Positions 34,618 to 43,179 of a stretch of DNA of 64,000 bases are shown here, piece after piece (position 1 is the stretch's first letter; each line of letters opens with the position of its first letter). The position numbers and the translations under genes are program-made. Where the stretch lies: contig CBDCIZ010000003.1 of NCBI GenBank assembly GCA_965217685.1, positions 310,001 through 374,000 of the forward strand, written 5' to 3'. The notes under the pieces are model-generated. The model was not told where the DNA came from, did no database searches, and was given only the letters and a program-made list of their open reading frames with translations. This DNA comes from Aurantimonas sp965217685. GTDB lineage: Bacteria > Pseudomonadota > Alphaproteobacteria > Rhizobiales > Rhizobiaceae.

Positions 34618-34734
34618 ATGATTCGCTCTATCCTCAAGGCCGTCGTCGTTGGCTGGATTGCCAAAAAGTTCCTCCATCGCGGCGAACGCCGTCCGGCCGG
34701 ATCGGCACGTCATCCCGATCGTCGCTCCGTTTGA
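34618..34734 (+). CDS. 38-residue small membrane protein
   Basis: The predicted peptide starts MIRSILKAVVVGWIAKKFL, one short hydrophobic or amphipathic helix, and continues with a strongly basic tail (HRGERRPAGSARHPDRRSV). GGAG seven bases before ATG 34618 supports translation. It may be a single-pass inner-membrane peptide. Its position after leuB with a 68-bp gap suggests co-transcription. No family recognised; it is easily missed because of its size. Confidence 0.5.
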   Translation: MIRSILKAVVVGWIAKKFLHRGERRPAGSARHPDRRSV

Positions 34735-35064
34735 TTTTCTTTTGCCGGAATCCCGTCCTGCTTTTCCGAAACGACGGATCGGCGGCCTTGGCCGAACCCG
34801 GTGATACAGAGCGAACCGCTTGGGCGACAGGTTGTGCGGTGGCGGAACCACAGCCCTCGGCGACGCAGCGGATTTCGCGCTGCTCCGGAGCAATCACCGC
34901 TGCGGGAGCGATTGACAAGATCGCCGCAGTTGCGACATATCTCGCGCATGTCTGAGCGCTCGACGATCAAAACCACGACCATCTGACGCATCCGCCCTCA
35001 GTCTCCCCGGGGCGGAGGCGAGCGAGCGTGCAATCGTCAGAGGGGAGAGCGAAGGATCAATTTC
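34735..35064. other. Intergenic region before asd
   Basis: No gene that I can support. Short open frames exist on both strands but lack ribosome binding sites and coding character. The asd promoter should lie here; GAGAG at about 35042-35050 precedes the asd start. Confidence 0.4.
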
Positions 35065-36096
35065 ATGGGTTACAAGGTCGCCATCGTCGGCGCTACCGGC
35101 AATGTCGGGCGCGAAATGCTGGAGATTCTGGCAGAGCGCGGCTTTCCGGCCGACGAAGTCGTCGCCGTCGCCTCGCGCCGTTCCATGGGCACCGAAGTGT
35201 CCTTCGGCGACAAGACGCTGAAGGTGAAGGCCCTCGACCAGTTCGACTTCAACGGCACCGATCTCTGCCTGATGTCGGCCGGCGGAGAGACCTCAAAGGA
35301 GTGGTCGCCGAAGATTGCCGCCACGGGCTGCGTCGTCATCGATAATTCGTCGGCCTACCGTTACGACCCGGATGTGCCGCTGATCGTACCTGAGGTAAAC
35401 CCGGATGCGGTGGCCGGTTTCGCGAAGAAGAACATCATCGCCAATCCGAACTGCTCGACCGCGCAGCTCGTCGTCGCGCTGAAGCCGCTTCACGACCATG
35501 CCAGGATCAAGCGCATCGTCGTGTCGACCTACCAGTCGGTCTCCGGCGCCGGCAAGGAGGGCATGGACGAGCTGTTCAAGCAGTCGCGCGCCGTCTTCGT
35601 CGCCGACGAGATCGAGCGCAAGAAATTCACCAAGCGCATCGCCTTCAACGTCATCCCCCATATCGACGCCTTCATGGAGGACGGCTCCACCAAGGAAGAG
35701 TGGAAGGTGATGGCGGAGACGAAGAAGATGCTCGACCCGAAGATCAAGATCACCTGCACCGCCGTGCGCGTGCCGGTCTTCATCGGTCATTCGGAAGCGG
35801 TCAACATCGAGTTCGAAAACCCGATCACCGCCGACGAGGCGCGCGACATCCTGCGCGAGGCGCCGGGCTGCATCGTCATCGACAAGCACGAGGACGGCGG
35901 CTACATCACGCCCTACGAATCCGCCGGCGAAGACGCCACCTTCATCTCCCGCATCCGCGAGGACCAGACCCTCGACAACGGTCTCAACATCTGGATCGTG
36001 TCGGACAATCTGCGCAAGGGCGCCGCGCTCAACACCGTGCAGATCGCCGAGCTTTTGATCAACCGCGGCCTGCTGGAGCAGCGCAAGGCGGCCTGA
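35065..36096 (+). CDS. asd: Aspartate-semialdehyde dehydrogenase
   Basis: Reduces aspartyl phosphate to aspartate semialdehyde with NADPH, the branch point to lysine/diaminopimelate, threonine and methionine. The nucleotide-binding motif is VGATGNVGREM at residue 8, the catalytic Cys is in ANPNCSTAQ near residue 131, and the active-site loop TYQSVSGAGKEGMDE follows. The substrate His is in VFIGHSEAV. The 343-residue length is normal. A strong terminator lies 33 bp after the stop. Confidence 0.96.
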   Translation: MGYKVAIVGATGNVGREMLEILAERGFPADEVVAVASRRSMGTEVSFGDKTLKVKALDQFDFNGTDLCLMSAGGETSKEWSPKIAATGCVVIDNSSAYRYDPDVPLIVPEVNPDAVAGFAKKNIIANPNCSTAQLVVALKPLHDHARIKRIVVSTYQSVSGAGKEGMDELFKQSRAVFVADEIERKKFTKRIAFNVIPHIDAFMEDGSTKEEWKVMAETKKMLDPKIKITCTAVRVPVFIGHSEAVNIEFENPITADEARDILREAPGCIVIDKHEDGGYITPYESAGEDATFISRIREDQTLDNGLNIWIVSDNLRKGAALNTVQIAELLINRGLLEQRKAA

Positions 36097-36128
36097 TCGC
36101 CCGCCACTCTCTGGGCAGCAAAATGAAC

Positions 36129-36162
36129 CCGCCGCGGCTTTTCATAAGGCCGCGGCGGTTTT
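36129..36162 (+). terminator. Rho-independent terminator of asd
   Basis: CCGCCGCGGC at 36129-36138 pairs perfectly with GCCGCGGCGG at 36149-36158 around a ten-base loop, followed by TTTT and a further T-rich run. It ends asd and may also shield it from convergent thiC. Confidence 0.9.
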
Positions 36163-36229
36163 AGCTTTTACGGACGGCTCGAGCAACGACCCAAGACGTC
36201 GGCAGCGTCTGCCGGATTTCGTCCGACGC

Positions 36230-38050
36230 TTATTTTGCCGTCACCTCCCCGGCCGGCATGTAGAGATCGCCGCCGTCGCGGTATTTTTTCGCCATATCCG
36301 CCATCCCTTCTTTCTGGGCTTCCGCGCGGATGTCGTGGGAAATCTTCATCGAGCAGAATTTCGGCCCGCACATGGAGCAGAAATGTGCGACCTTGTGGGC
36401 CTCCTTCGGCAGAGTCTGATCGTGGAAATCGCGGGCGGTCTCGGGGTCGAGCGAGAGATTGAACTGGTCTTCCCAGCGAAACTCGAAGCGGGCGCGTGAC
36501 AAGGCGTCGTCCCGCACCTGCGCGGCCGGATGGCCCTTGGCGAGATCGGCCGCGTGGGCGGCGATCTTGTAGGTGACGACACCGATCTTCACGTCCTCGC
36601 GGTCGGGCAGGCCGAGATGCTCCTTGGGCGTGACGTAGCAGAGCATCGCCGTTCCGAACCAGCCGATCATCGCCGCGCCGATGCCGCTCGTGATGTGGTC
36701 GTAGCCCGGCGCGATGTCGGTCACGAGAGGTCCGAGCGTATAGAAAGGCGCCTCTCCGCACACCCGCATCTGCCGGTCGACATTCTCCTTGATCTTGTGC
36801 ATCGGCACATGGCCCGGCCCTTCGATCATCACCTGGCAGCCCTTGGCCCAGGCGATTTGCGTCAGTTCCCCCAGCGTATCGAGTTCGGCGAACTGCGCCG
36901 CGTCGTTGGCGTCGGCGATCGAACCGGGACGCAGGCCATCGCCCATCGAGAAGGAGACGTCGTAGGCCCGGCAGATGTCGGCGATCTCGGCGAAGTGTTC
37001 GTAGAGGAACGATTCCTGGTGATGATGCAGGCACCATTTGGCCATGATCGAGCCACCGCGCGAGACGATGCCGGTGGTCCGCTTCACCGTCAGCGGGATG
37101 TGATGAAGCCTGACGCCGGCGTGGATGGTGAAATAGTCGACGCCCTGCTCGGCCTGCTCGATCAACGTGTCGCGGAAGACCTCCCAGGTGAGGTCCTCGG
37201 CGATGCCGTTCACCTTTTCCAGCGCCTGATAGATCGGCACGGTGCCGATCGGCACCGGCGCGTTGCGGATGATCCAGTCGCGGATGTTGTGGATGTTGCG
37301 GCCGGTCGAAAGGTCCATCACCGTGTCGGCGCCCCAGCGGATCGCCCAGACCATCTTCTCGACCTCCTCGGCCATGGAGGAGGTGACGGCCGAATTGCCG
37401 ATATTGGCGTTGATCTTAACCAGAAAGTTCCGCCCGATCGCCATCGGCTCCAGCTCGGGGTGGTTGATGTTGGCCGGGATGATCGCCCGGCCGGAGGCCA
37501 CCTCCTCGCGCACCCAGTCGGCGGTGATGAAGTCGGGCGTCGAGGCCGCAAACGGCTCGCCGTCGCGCTCCATCGCCTCCTTCGCCGCCTGGCGGCCGAG
37601 ATTCTCGCGAATCGCCACGAACTCCATCTCGGCGGTGACGATGCCGGCGCGGGCGTATTCGTACTGGCTGACGGATTTTGCCCCCGTCGCGCGACGCGGC
37701 ACATTACGGACGGGAAATTCCGGCGTCAGCTTGTCGGCGGGCAGATTGCCGTTGTCCTCGGGCTTCACCACCCGGCCTTCATAGGCCTCCGTGTCGCCAC
37801 GCGCCGCGATCCAGCTTTCCCGGATACGCGGCAGGCCCTCGGCGATCTCGGTGACATGGTTCGGATCGGTATAGGGCCCGGACGGATCGTAGACGACGAC
37901 GTCCGGTTCGCCGGCGGTTGGATGGACGGCGATGGCCCGCATCGGCACGCGGATGTCGGGAAAGGCGATGCCCGCCTGGAAGATTTTCTTCGAAGCGGGC
38001 AGCGGGCCCGTTGTCACCGTGGGTGCGGGGGGCGTGGTCTGGATATTCAT
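36230..38050 (-). CDS. thiC: Phosphomethylpyrimidine synthase
   Basis: Radical-SAM enzyme that converts aminoimidazole ribotide to hydroxymethylpyrimidine phosphate in thiamine biosynthesis. The cluster-binding motif CSMCGPKFC (C-x2-C-x4-C) is near the C-terminus. The catalytic-core stretches GADTVMDLSTGRNIH and EGPGHVPMHKI are present. At 606 residues it is the usual size. ATG 38050 (MNIQTTPPAP) follows GAGGAG. A thiamine-pyrophosphate riboswitch lies upstream. The thiO-thiS-thiG-thiE genes that often follow thiC in rhizobia are not here; asd converges instead. Confidence 0.97.
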   Translation of the reverse strand: MNIQTTPPAPTVTTGPLPASKKIFQAGIAFPDIRVPMRAIAVHPTAGEPDVVVYDPSGPYTDPNHVTEIAEGLPRIRESWIAARGDTEAYEGRVVKPEDNGNLPADKLTPEFPVRNVPRRATGAKSVSQYEYARAGIVTAEMEFVAIRENLGRQAAKEAMERDGEPFAASTPDFITADWVREEVASGRAIIPANINHPELEPMAIGRNFLVKINANIGNSAVTSSMAEEVEKMVWAIRWGADTVMDLSTGRNIHNIRDWIIRNAPVPIGTVPIYQALEKVNGIAEDLTWEVFRDTLIEQAEQGVDYFTIHAGVRLHHIPLTVKRTTGIVSRGGSIMAKWCLHHHQESFLYEHFAEIADICRAYDVSFSMGDGLRPGSIADANDAAQFAELDTLGELTQIAWAKGCQVMIEGPGHVPMHKIKENVDRQMRVCGEAPFYTLGPLVTDIAPGYDHITSGIGAAMIGWFGTAMLCYVTPKEHLGLPDREDVKIGVVTYKIAAHAADLAKGHPAAQVRDDALSRARFEFRWEDQFNLSLDPETARDFHDQTLPKEAHKVAHFCSMCGPKFCSMKISHDIRAEAQKEGMADMAKKYRDGGDLYMPAGEVTAK

Positions 38051-38204
38051 CGGTCGGCTCTCCTCTTCGCGCGCGGCGCGATCAAGAGATCCAGTCAAAG
38101 CTTCGGTGATCGAGGGCCATACGCGTGAAAACCCGCTCGCGCCTTGCCCGGCGCGGCGAGAGAAAACGTTTCAACGAAGACGTCGAATGTCGATCACGAG
38201 CGGC

Positions 38205-38312
38205 TTTCCCATCCCTACGCCAGTACGAACTGGATCAGGTTGTAAGGGTCGCCGCGGTGACGCCTTTCAGCGTCGGTCGGCCTCTCAGTTCCCTGCCGGA
38301 ACTCCCCTTGGA
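38205..38312 (-). promoter_or_regulatory. TPP riboswitch (THI element)
   Basis: On the minus strand the conserved parts appear in order: GGGGAGTTCC, then CTGAGAGG, GACCCTTACAACCTGATC and TACTGGCGTAGGGATGG. These are the thi-box core and the two TPP-binding arms. It ends about 150 bases before the thiC start. It should switch thiC off when thiamine pyrophosphate is abundant, by termination or by masking the ribosome binding site; I could not decide which. Confidence 0.95.
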
Positions 38313-38376
38313 CGTTTCGACGCTATCAGGGCGAGGTGTCGTGTCAAGCGTTGCATCACGCACAGTGGCTCGGCGT

Positions 38377-38733
38377 TCAGCGCTCCGCCGACACGGCCTT
38401 GGCCGCCGAGACAGGGCCGGTGACGACGAGGGCGCGTTTGCGCTCCTTGACGATGAGCACCAGGTTGCGGACGTAGACGAAGAGACCCGTCGCCTGGCCG
38501 AGGATGAAGACCGGGTCGCGGCGCTGGATCGCGTAGACCAGGAGGAGCGATCCGCCGACCAGCGAGAACACCCAGAAGGCCACCGGCACGACGCTGCGCC
38601 TGGCGCGTTCGGAGGCGATCCACTGGACGACGAAGCGGCCGGTGAACATCGCCTGGGCAATGAAGCCGAGGATGATCCAGAAGTCGAACTGCCGGATAAA
38701 GACGTGATCGATATAATCGATGATGTCGCTCAT
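38377..38733 (-). CDS. LAB_N-domain membrane protein (RgtF-like)
   Basis: A 118-residue protein with three hydrophobic segments (about 18-40, 50-68 and 77-97). The sequence FTGRFVVQWIASERARRSVVP is typical of the 'lipid A biosynthesis N-terminal' (LAB_N) domain found alone in many Rhizobiales. Its relatives sit beside DPM-like glycosyltransferases and are thought to help move or make polyprenyl-phosphate sugars. It lies 48 bp after the PAP2-GT2 gene on the same strand. The link to RgtF of Rhizobium leguminosarum is from memory and context. Confidence 0.8.
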   Translation of the reverse strand: MSDIIDYIDHVFIRQFDFWIILGFIAQAMFTGRFVVQWIASERARRSVVPVAFWVFSLVGGSLLLVYAIQRRDPVFILGQATGLFVYVRNLVLIVKERKRALVVTGPVSAAKAVSAER

Positions 38734-38781
38734 GGCGCACCGTTCTCAAAGGGGTTGGACGACCGCTCCGGCGGCCTTCGT

Positions 38782-40524
38782 TCAGTTGCTGTTGCCGGTT
38801 CCGGCGTGGTCGGCGTCGGTCCGCTCGCCAACGGCACCGCCGAGCGCGATCTCACCGACGACCGGGAGCTTCTTTGCCCGCCGCAGCAGCCACCAGACGC
38901 CATAGAGGTCGAGGATTCCGCGCAGGCCGCGATCGAAGATGCCGTAATTCGACTGGCCGAAGCGACGATTGCGGTCCTTCACGTCGACATGAACGACCGA
39001 ATGGCCCTCGCGCATCACCAGCGCCGGCAGATAGCGATGCCAGCCGTCGAAGAAGGGCAGCCGGCGAAACAGATCGGTCGGGATGGCCTTCAGGCCGCAG
39101 CCGGTGTCGCGGGTCGCATCGTGCAGGATCGCGGTGCGCAGATTGTTGGCGAAGCGCGAGGAGAGCTGCTTGAGCCTGGTGTCGGTGCGCCCGACCCGCT
39201 GACCGGCGGCAAGGCCGGCGCCGGTGCCCGCCGCTTCCAGCGCGGCGACGAGGTCGGGGATGAAGGCCGGATCGTTCTGACCATCGCCGTCGATGGTGAC
39301 GACGAGATCGCCATGGGCCGCCATCATGCCGCTGCGCACGGCCCGACTCTGGCCGCAGGAACGGTCGTGGCGGATGTGGCGGACGTTGCGGCCCTTGGCC
39401 TTGAGGTCGGCGAGCGTCGTCGCCGTGCCGTCGGTCGAGCCGTCGTCGACGACGATGATTTCGTGGTCGCGATGGGCCAAAGCCTCGGCGATCTCGACGA
39501 CCAGGATCGCCAGGTTCTGCGCTTCGTTGCGAGCCGGAATGACGACGCTCAGGAGCGCATAGGGCGCGCGCGGGATCGTCGGCGCCGAGGCATTCGCGGA
39601 TGCGCTTCGGGTCGGGACCTGCGGCGCCGGTCCATCGAAGGAGGAGCTATCGTTCATCGGCGCCCTCTTATCGCATTGCGACGCTTCGGCAAATGCCGCC
39701 TGACGGACGGACGCCGTCAAACCGAAGCGCTGTGCGATGCGCGCCACGGTGCGGTCGATCCGAGCACCGCGCGGGCCGAGAAACAGCGGCCGCAACAGCA
39801 CCGCGACCAGCAGAACGACGATCCAGGACAGCAGCGTGTCGGAAAGAAAATGTCCTCCGAAAGCGATACGGCTGATCGAAACCTCCATCGCAAACAGCGT
39901 CAGAAGCAGGCCGATCGCCAGCCGCCAGGCCCTTGGCACGACGAAGATCATCGCGAGGATCGCGGCGGCGGCCGAGGCTTCTCCTGACGTGAAGGAGCAG
40001 TTGCTGACGCAGCCGCCGGCGACGGTCCAGACATTGGTGAAGCCCGCGTCGCCGCCGAATTCCAGGATGTCGCGCGGCCGCGCCCGTCCGAACCCGTTCT
40101 TGAAGAACGCATTGACGATCAGCGCCGGGCCGATCGCGTAAACGGCCAGGAGATACAGCGCGGCGTGCGGCTTGAGGTCGATCAGTCGCCAGGTGACGCA
40201 GAAGGGCGCGGCCAACGCCAGGATGGCGGTGACGATCACAGCCGTCGTCGCCAGCATGCCGAGATTGCGAAGCAGTTGCAGCGCGGGGTCGGCGGTCATC
40301 GCGAAGCCGGCCCCATCGACATAGAAGATGCCGCTCACCGCGCGGTCCAGGACCGGAAAGGCCAGGAAAACGACACTGACCGCGCAAAGCGCCACGAGGA
40401 GGACGCTGACCAGCGTGAGGCCGGGCCGCTCCGCCTCGCAGGACAGGAGCGGCATGGCCGGTAACGACGATTCGTCGTTCGTCGCGTCTTCTTCCCTCAT
40501 CGGATGTGGCTTTTTCACCTGCAT
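38782..40524 (-). CDS. PAP2 phosphatase fused to family 2 glycosyltransferase (LpxE-like + RgtE/ArnC-like)
   Basis: One 580-residue frame holds two enzymes. Residues 30-250 are a six-segment PAP2 phosphatase: K142-x6-R149-P150, a second motif SGEAS at 180-184 (Glu where PSGH has His), and S218-R219-x5-H225-x3-D229. Residues 322-555 are a GT2 transferase with VVIPARNEAQN, VVDDGSTDG and TIDGDGQNDP. The junction carries an internal ATG (residue 290, base 39657) preceded by AAGAGGG at good spacing, so the transferase may also be made alone. The pair would dephosphorylate a lipid A or prenyl phosphate and charge a prenyl phosphate with sugar. The N-terminal start is uncertain (40524, 40500 or 40455). 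Confidence 0.82.
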   Translation of the reverse strand: MQVKKPHPMREEDATNDESSLPAMPLLSCEAERPGLTLVSVLLVALCAVSVVFLAFPVLDRAVSGIFYVDGAGFAMTADPALQLLRNLGMLATTAVIVTAILALAAPFCVTWRLIDLKPHAALYLLAVYAIGPALIVNAFFKNGFGRARPRDILEFGGDAGFTNVWTVAGGCVSNCSFTSGEASAAAAILAMIFVVPRAWRLAIGLLLTLFAMEVSISRIAFGGHFLSDTLLSWIVVLLVAVLLRPLFLGPRGARIDRTVARIAQRFGLTASVRQAAFAEASQCDKRAPMNDSSSFDGPAPQVPTRSASANASAPTIPRAPYALLSVVIPARNEAQNLAILVVEIAEALAHRDHEIIVVDDGSTDGTATTLADLKAKGRNVRHIRHDRSCGQSRAVRSGMMAAHGDLVVTIDGDGQNDPAFIPDLVAALEAAGTGAGLAAGQRVGRTDTRLKQLSSRFANNLRTAILHDATRDTGCGLKAIPTDLFRRLPFFDGWHRYLPALVMREGHSVVHVDVKDRNRRFGQSNYGIFDRGLRGILDLYGVWWLLRRAKKLPVVGEIALGGAVGERTDADHAGTGNSN

Positions 40525-40755
40525 TGCGATTTGAGACGGCCTTCAGCGCGCCTTGCCTCTTTCGTTCCGGAGCGCCGGCCTCTACAGCCGAAAGCGAGCG
40601 AAGCGGCGGTCGCCCGGTGGCGGGCGTTCGGCGCTCGAACAAATCCGTATCGGACGACCAGGCCATCGGCTTCGACGCGTCCGCTCGATGCTCAAGACCC
40701 GTTCCTGCCGCTTCCTATAGGCGAGGGCGGCGACCGCGCCAAGACGAGGGCAGCC

Positions 40756-42282
40756 ATGACATTCGCCACCGCCATCGACGTCGAGGACAGACGCGCCGCT
40801 CGCGCCCGCCTGCAGGATTTCGATCCCGGAACCGGCGTCCTGCTCCTCATCCTCGGGGCGCTGACGCTCGCACGCCTCGCCGCGCTGGTCCTGTCGCCGA
40901 GCGAGCTTGGCTTCGACGAGGCGCAATACTGGGCCTGGTCGCGCAATTTCGCCTTCGGCTATTTCACCAAACCGCCGCTGATCGCCTGGGTCATCGGCCT
41001 CGAGACCGAAATCTGCGGCTCGGGCGCGGCCTGCGTGCGCTCGGCCTCGCCGATCTTTCATCTTGCGACCGCGCTCGTCCTCGCGGGCCTTGCGCGAAAA
41101 CTCTATGGCCCGGCGACCGGCTTCTGGACCGGCATCTTCTACGCCATCCTGCCGGGCATCGCAGTGTCGTCCTTCCTGATCACCACCGACGTGTTCCTGC
41201 TGTTCTTCTGGAGCGTCGCCCTCGCCTGCCTGATCTCTTACGTCGAGAAACCGTCGCTCTTCAGCGCATTGGGGTTCGCGGTCGCGACCGGCATCGGGCT
41301 CTACGCCAAATATGCGATGATCTACCTGCCGGTGCTGGTGATCGTTGCGGCGATCGCCCTGCCGAACGTGCGCCGGGCCGTGTTGCGGGTCGAGGCGGCG
41401 ATCGCGCTGATCCTGATCCTTCTCCTGATCGCGCCGAATCTCTGGTGGAACGCCACCAACGGCTTTGCGACCTTCGAGCACACAGGCGGCAATATCGGCT
41501 GGAGCATCGCCAAGCTGAATGTCAGACATGGGCTGGAATTCCTCGGAGCGCAGTTCGGCGTCGTCGGACCGGTGGTCTTCGGGGCGATGATCAACGCCCT
41601 CGTCCTCGGCGCCCGCACCGAAGCGCCGCAGACCGACCGGCTGCTGCTCTGGCTGTCCTGGCCGATTCTCCTTGCCATCACCGTGCAGGGCTTCCTGTCC
41701 CAGGCGAACGTCAATTGGGGTGCGACGGCCTATCCCGCCGGCGTGATCCTGGCGACGGCGCTCGTGGTGCGCCACCGCTGGCGCTTCTTCTTCGTCGCCA
41801 ATCTCCTCGTCTGCGGTGTGATCGCCGCGGCGATCCTCGTCGGCACGGTGGCGCTCGATCCGCGCACCGCCTCCGGCCCGGCGCGGCAACTGCGACAGCT
41901 TGGCGGCTGGTCGCAAACCGCGGCCAATCTGATGGCGGTGGCCGATCGCGTCGATGCCGACAGAATTGTTATCGAGGGGCGCGCGCTGACCGCCGGCATG
42001 ATCCATGCGCTGCGCAACGATCCCGTCGACGTCCACGCATTCCTGCCGCCGCGCACCAATCCGAGCGACCAGTTCCAGCTCGACGAACCCTGGACGCCGG
42101 GCGATCCGACCGAGCAGACCGTGTTCTTCGGCATCGACGAGGCGACGGCCGAGAGTCTTGGCGCGCACGAAGTCGCGATCATCGATGCACCGCTCTATTC
42201 GTCGAAGAGCGGCAGGATGGCGGTCTACGGCTACGGCACGGGCGAAGGCGCCGCTGCCTCGCCGGTTCCGGTCGCGAACTGA
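40756..42282 (+). CDS. ArnT/RgtA-like membrane glycosyltransferase
   Basis: A 508-residue integral membrane transferase of the GT39/GT83 superfamily. It has about 10-11 hydrophobic segments in the first 380 residues, then a soluble C-terminal domain. The catalytic Asp-Glu is in LGFDEAQYWAWS in the first periplasmic loop, followed by YFTKPPLIAW, matching ArnT-type enzymes that use polyprenyl-phosphate sugars. GAGGG five bases before ATG 40756 sets the start; the 84 codons upstream are not protein-like. It is divergent from the PAP2-GT2 gene and probably uses the donor that gene's product makes. Confidence 0.85.
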   Translation: MTFATAIDVEDRRAARARLQDFDPGTGVLLLILGALTLARLAALVLSPSELGFDEAQYWAWSRNFAFGYFTKPPLIAWVIGLETEICGSGAACVRSASPIFHLATALVLAGLARKLYGPATGFWTGIFYAILPGIAVSSFLITTDVFLLFFWSVALACLISYVEKPSLFSALGFAVATGIGLYAKYAMIYLPVLVIVAAIALPNVRRAVLRVEAAIALILILLLIAPNLWWNATNGFATFEHTGGNIGWSIAKLNVRHGLEFLGAQFGVVGPVVFGAMINALVLGARTEAPQTDRLLLWLSWPILLAITVQGFLSQANVNWGATAYPAGVILATALVVRHRWRFFFVANLLVCGVIAAAILVGTVALDPRTASGPARQLRQLGGWSQTAANLMAVADRVDADRIVIEGRALTAGMIHALRNDPVDVHAFLPPRTNPSDQFQLDEPWTPGDPTEQTVFFGIDEATAESLGAHEVAIIDAPLYSSKSGRMAVYGYGTGEGAAASPVPVAN

Positions 42283-42338
42283 GCCATCGGCGCAATGCCA
42301 TCGGTGCAAAGACGGCGTCGATCCCATGGTGCGCAAGC

Positions 42339-42371
42339 AAAACGCCGTGAACCCTTTCGGGCACACGGCGT
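42339..42371 (-). terminator. Terminator of the rlpA-like gene
   Basis: ACGCCGTG at 42342-42349 pairs with CACGGCGT at 42364-42371. Read on the minus strand the hairpin ends in TTTTGCTT. It lies 78 bp past the stop of the RlpA-like gene. Confidence 0.7.
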
Positions 42372-42448
42372 GCTGACGCGAAACAAGGCGGCAGAAGGGT
42401 TCGGGTAGGACGCGGTCTCGTGCGACCTGTCGGTCCGTCGAGAAACCC

Positions 42449-42835
42449 CTAGAGTACGGCGATGGAAACCCTGGCGGTGCCGGAATTGATCATGCCAATC
42501 CTGGCGGCGGCAGCGCGCGACAGGTCGATGACCCGGCCGTGGGCGTAAGGTCCGCGATCGTTGATGCGCACGACGACCGACTTGCCGTTCGAGCGATTGG
42601 TCACCCTGACCTTGGTGCCGAAGGCCAGCGTCTTGTGAGCCGCGGTCATCGAATTCATGTTGAAGCTCTCGCCATTGGCCGTGCGCCGGCCATGGAAGCG
42701 CTTGCCGTAATAGGACGCGGCTCCGGAAAAATGTGACGCCCCGGCGGATGCCACCGTCGGCACCGCGCTGATTCCCCCTGCCATCGTGCCTGCGAACAGG
42801 ACGGCGGCCAGCGCGGCTTTCGGCAAAAATGTCAT
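42449..42835 (-). CDS. rlpA: RlpA-like double-psi beta-barrel protein
   Basis: A 128-residue exported protein. The signal peptide runs to about residue 31 (TVASAGASH). The remainder is one double-psi beta-barrel domain, SGAASYYGKRFHGRRTANGE then AAHKTLAFGTKVRVTNRSNG and VVVRINDRGPYAHGRVIDLS, with the Asp and His expected for RlpA lytic transglycosylase activity on denuded peptidoglycan. It has no SPOR domain, unlike E. coli RlpA, so septal targeting is not implied. It could also be a barwin-like protein. Confidence 0.83.
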   Translation of the reverse strand: MTFLPKAALAAVLFAGTMAGGISAVPTVASAGASHFSGAASYYGKRFHGRRTANGESFNMNSMTAAHKTLAFGTKVRVTNRSNGKSVVVRINDRGPYAHGRVIDLSRAAAARIGMINSGTARVSIAVL

Positions 42836-43179
42836 GTTTTATTTCCCTGCTTGTCGGATGCATCCCCCATTTGTTCGGTGCATCCTTCGGTGACGCTCCT
42901 TTCGATAATTCCTGTGACGAAAAAAAGAAGAGACCCTGGCGACAATAGGGTCTTTCTACGATCAGGGAACTTTTTTGAGTTTCATGCAGCTCGGCCGGCA
43001 GAATGCGGAATTTTCGTCTCATCACCGCCTTGTTCGCGACAAACGCGTCGCAATTGAAGCGTCAGCCACGGCAACTCGAAGGACGACCGATCGCCATGGT
43101 CGGCGGCGGGAAATATGAACTCAACGGGGCGGCAGAACCCGTGACTGGACCGTTGCCGACCAGCGACCTCGACCGATGA
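42836..43179. other. Intergenic region between the PhoD-like and RlpA-like genes
   Basis: No gene seen in 344 bp. It carries a terminator hairpin near 42931-42953 and must hold the rlpA-like promoter. It is AT-richer than its surroundings. Confidence 0.45.
42919..42953 (-). terminator. Terminator or attenuator upstream of rlpA-like gene
   Basis: AGACCCT at 42931-42937 pairs with AGGGTCT at 42947-42953 around a nine-base loop. On the minus strand it is followed by CTTCTTTTTTT. It could end the PhoD-like transcript (stop 230 bp upstream) or act in the rlpA-like leader. Confidence 0.6.

Noticed and set aside
34710..34991. Minus-strand open frame of 93 codons before asd
   Set aside because: No ribosome binding site and an Arg/Ser-rich, domain-free translation.
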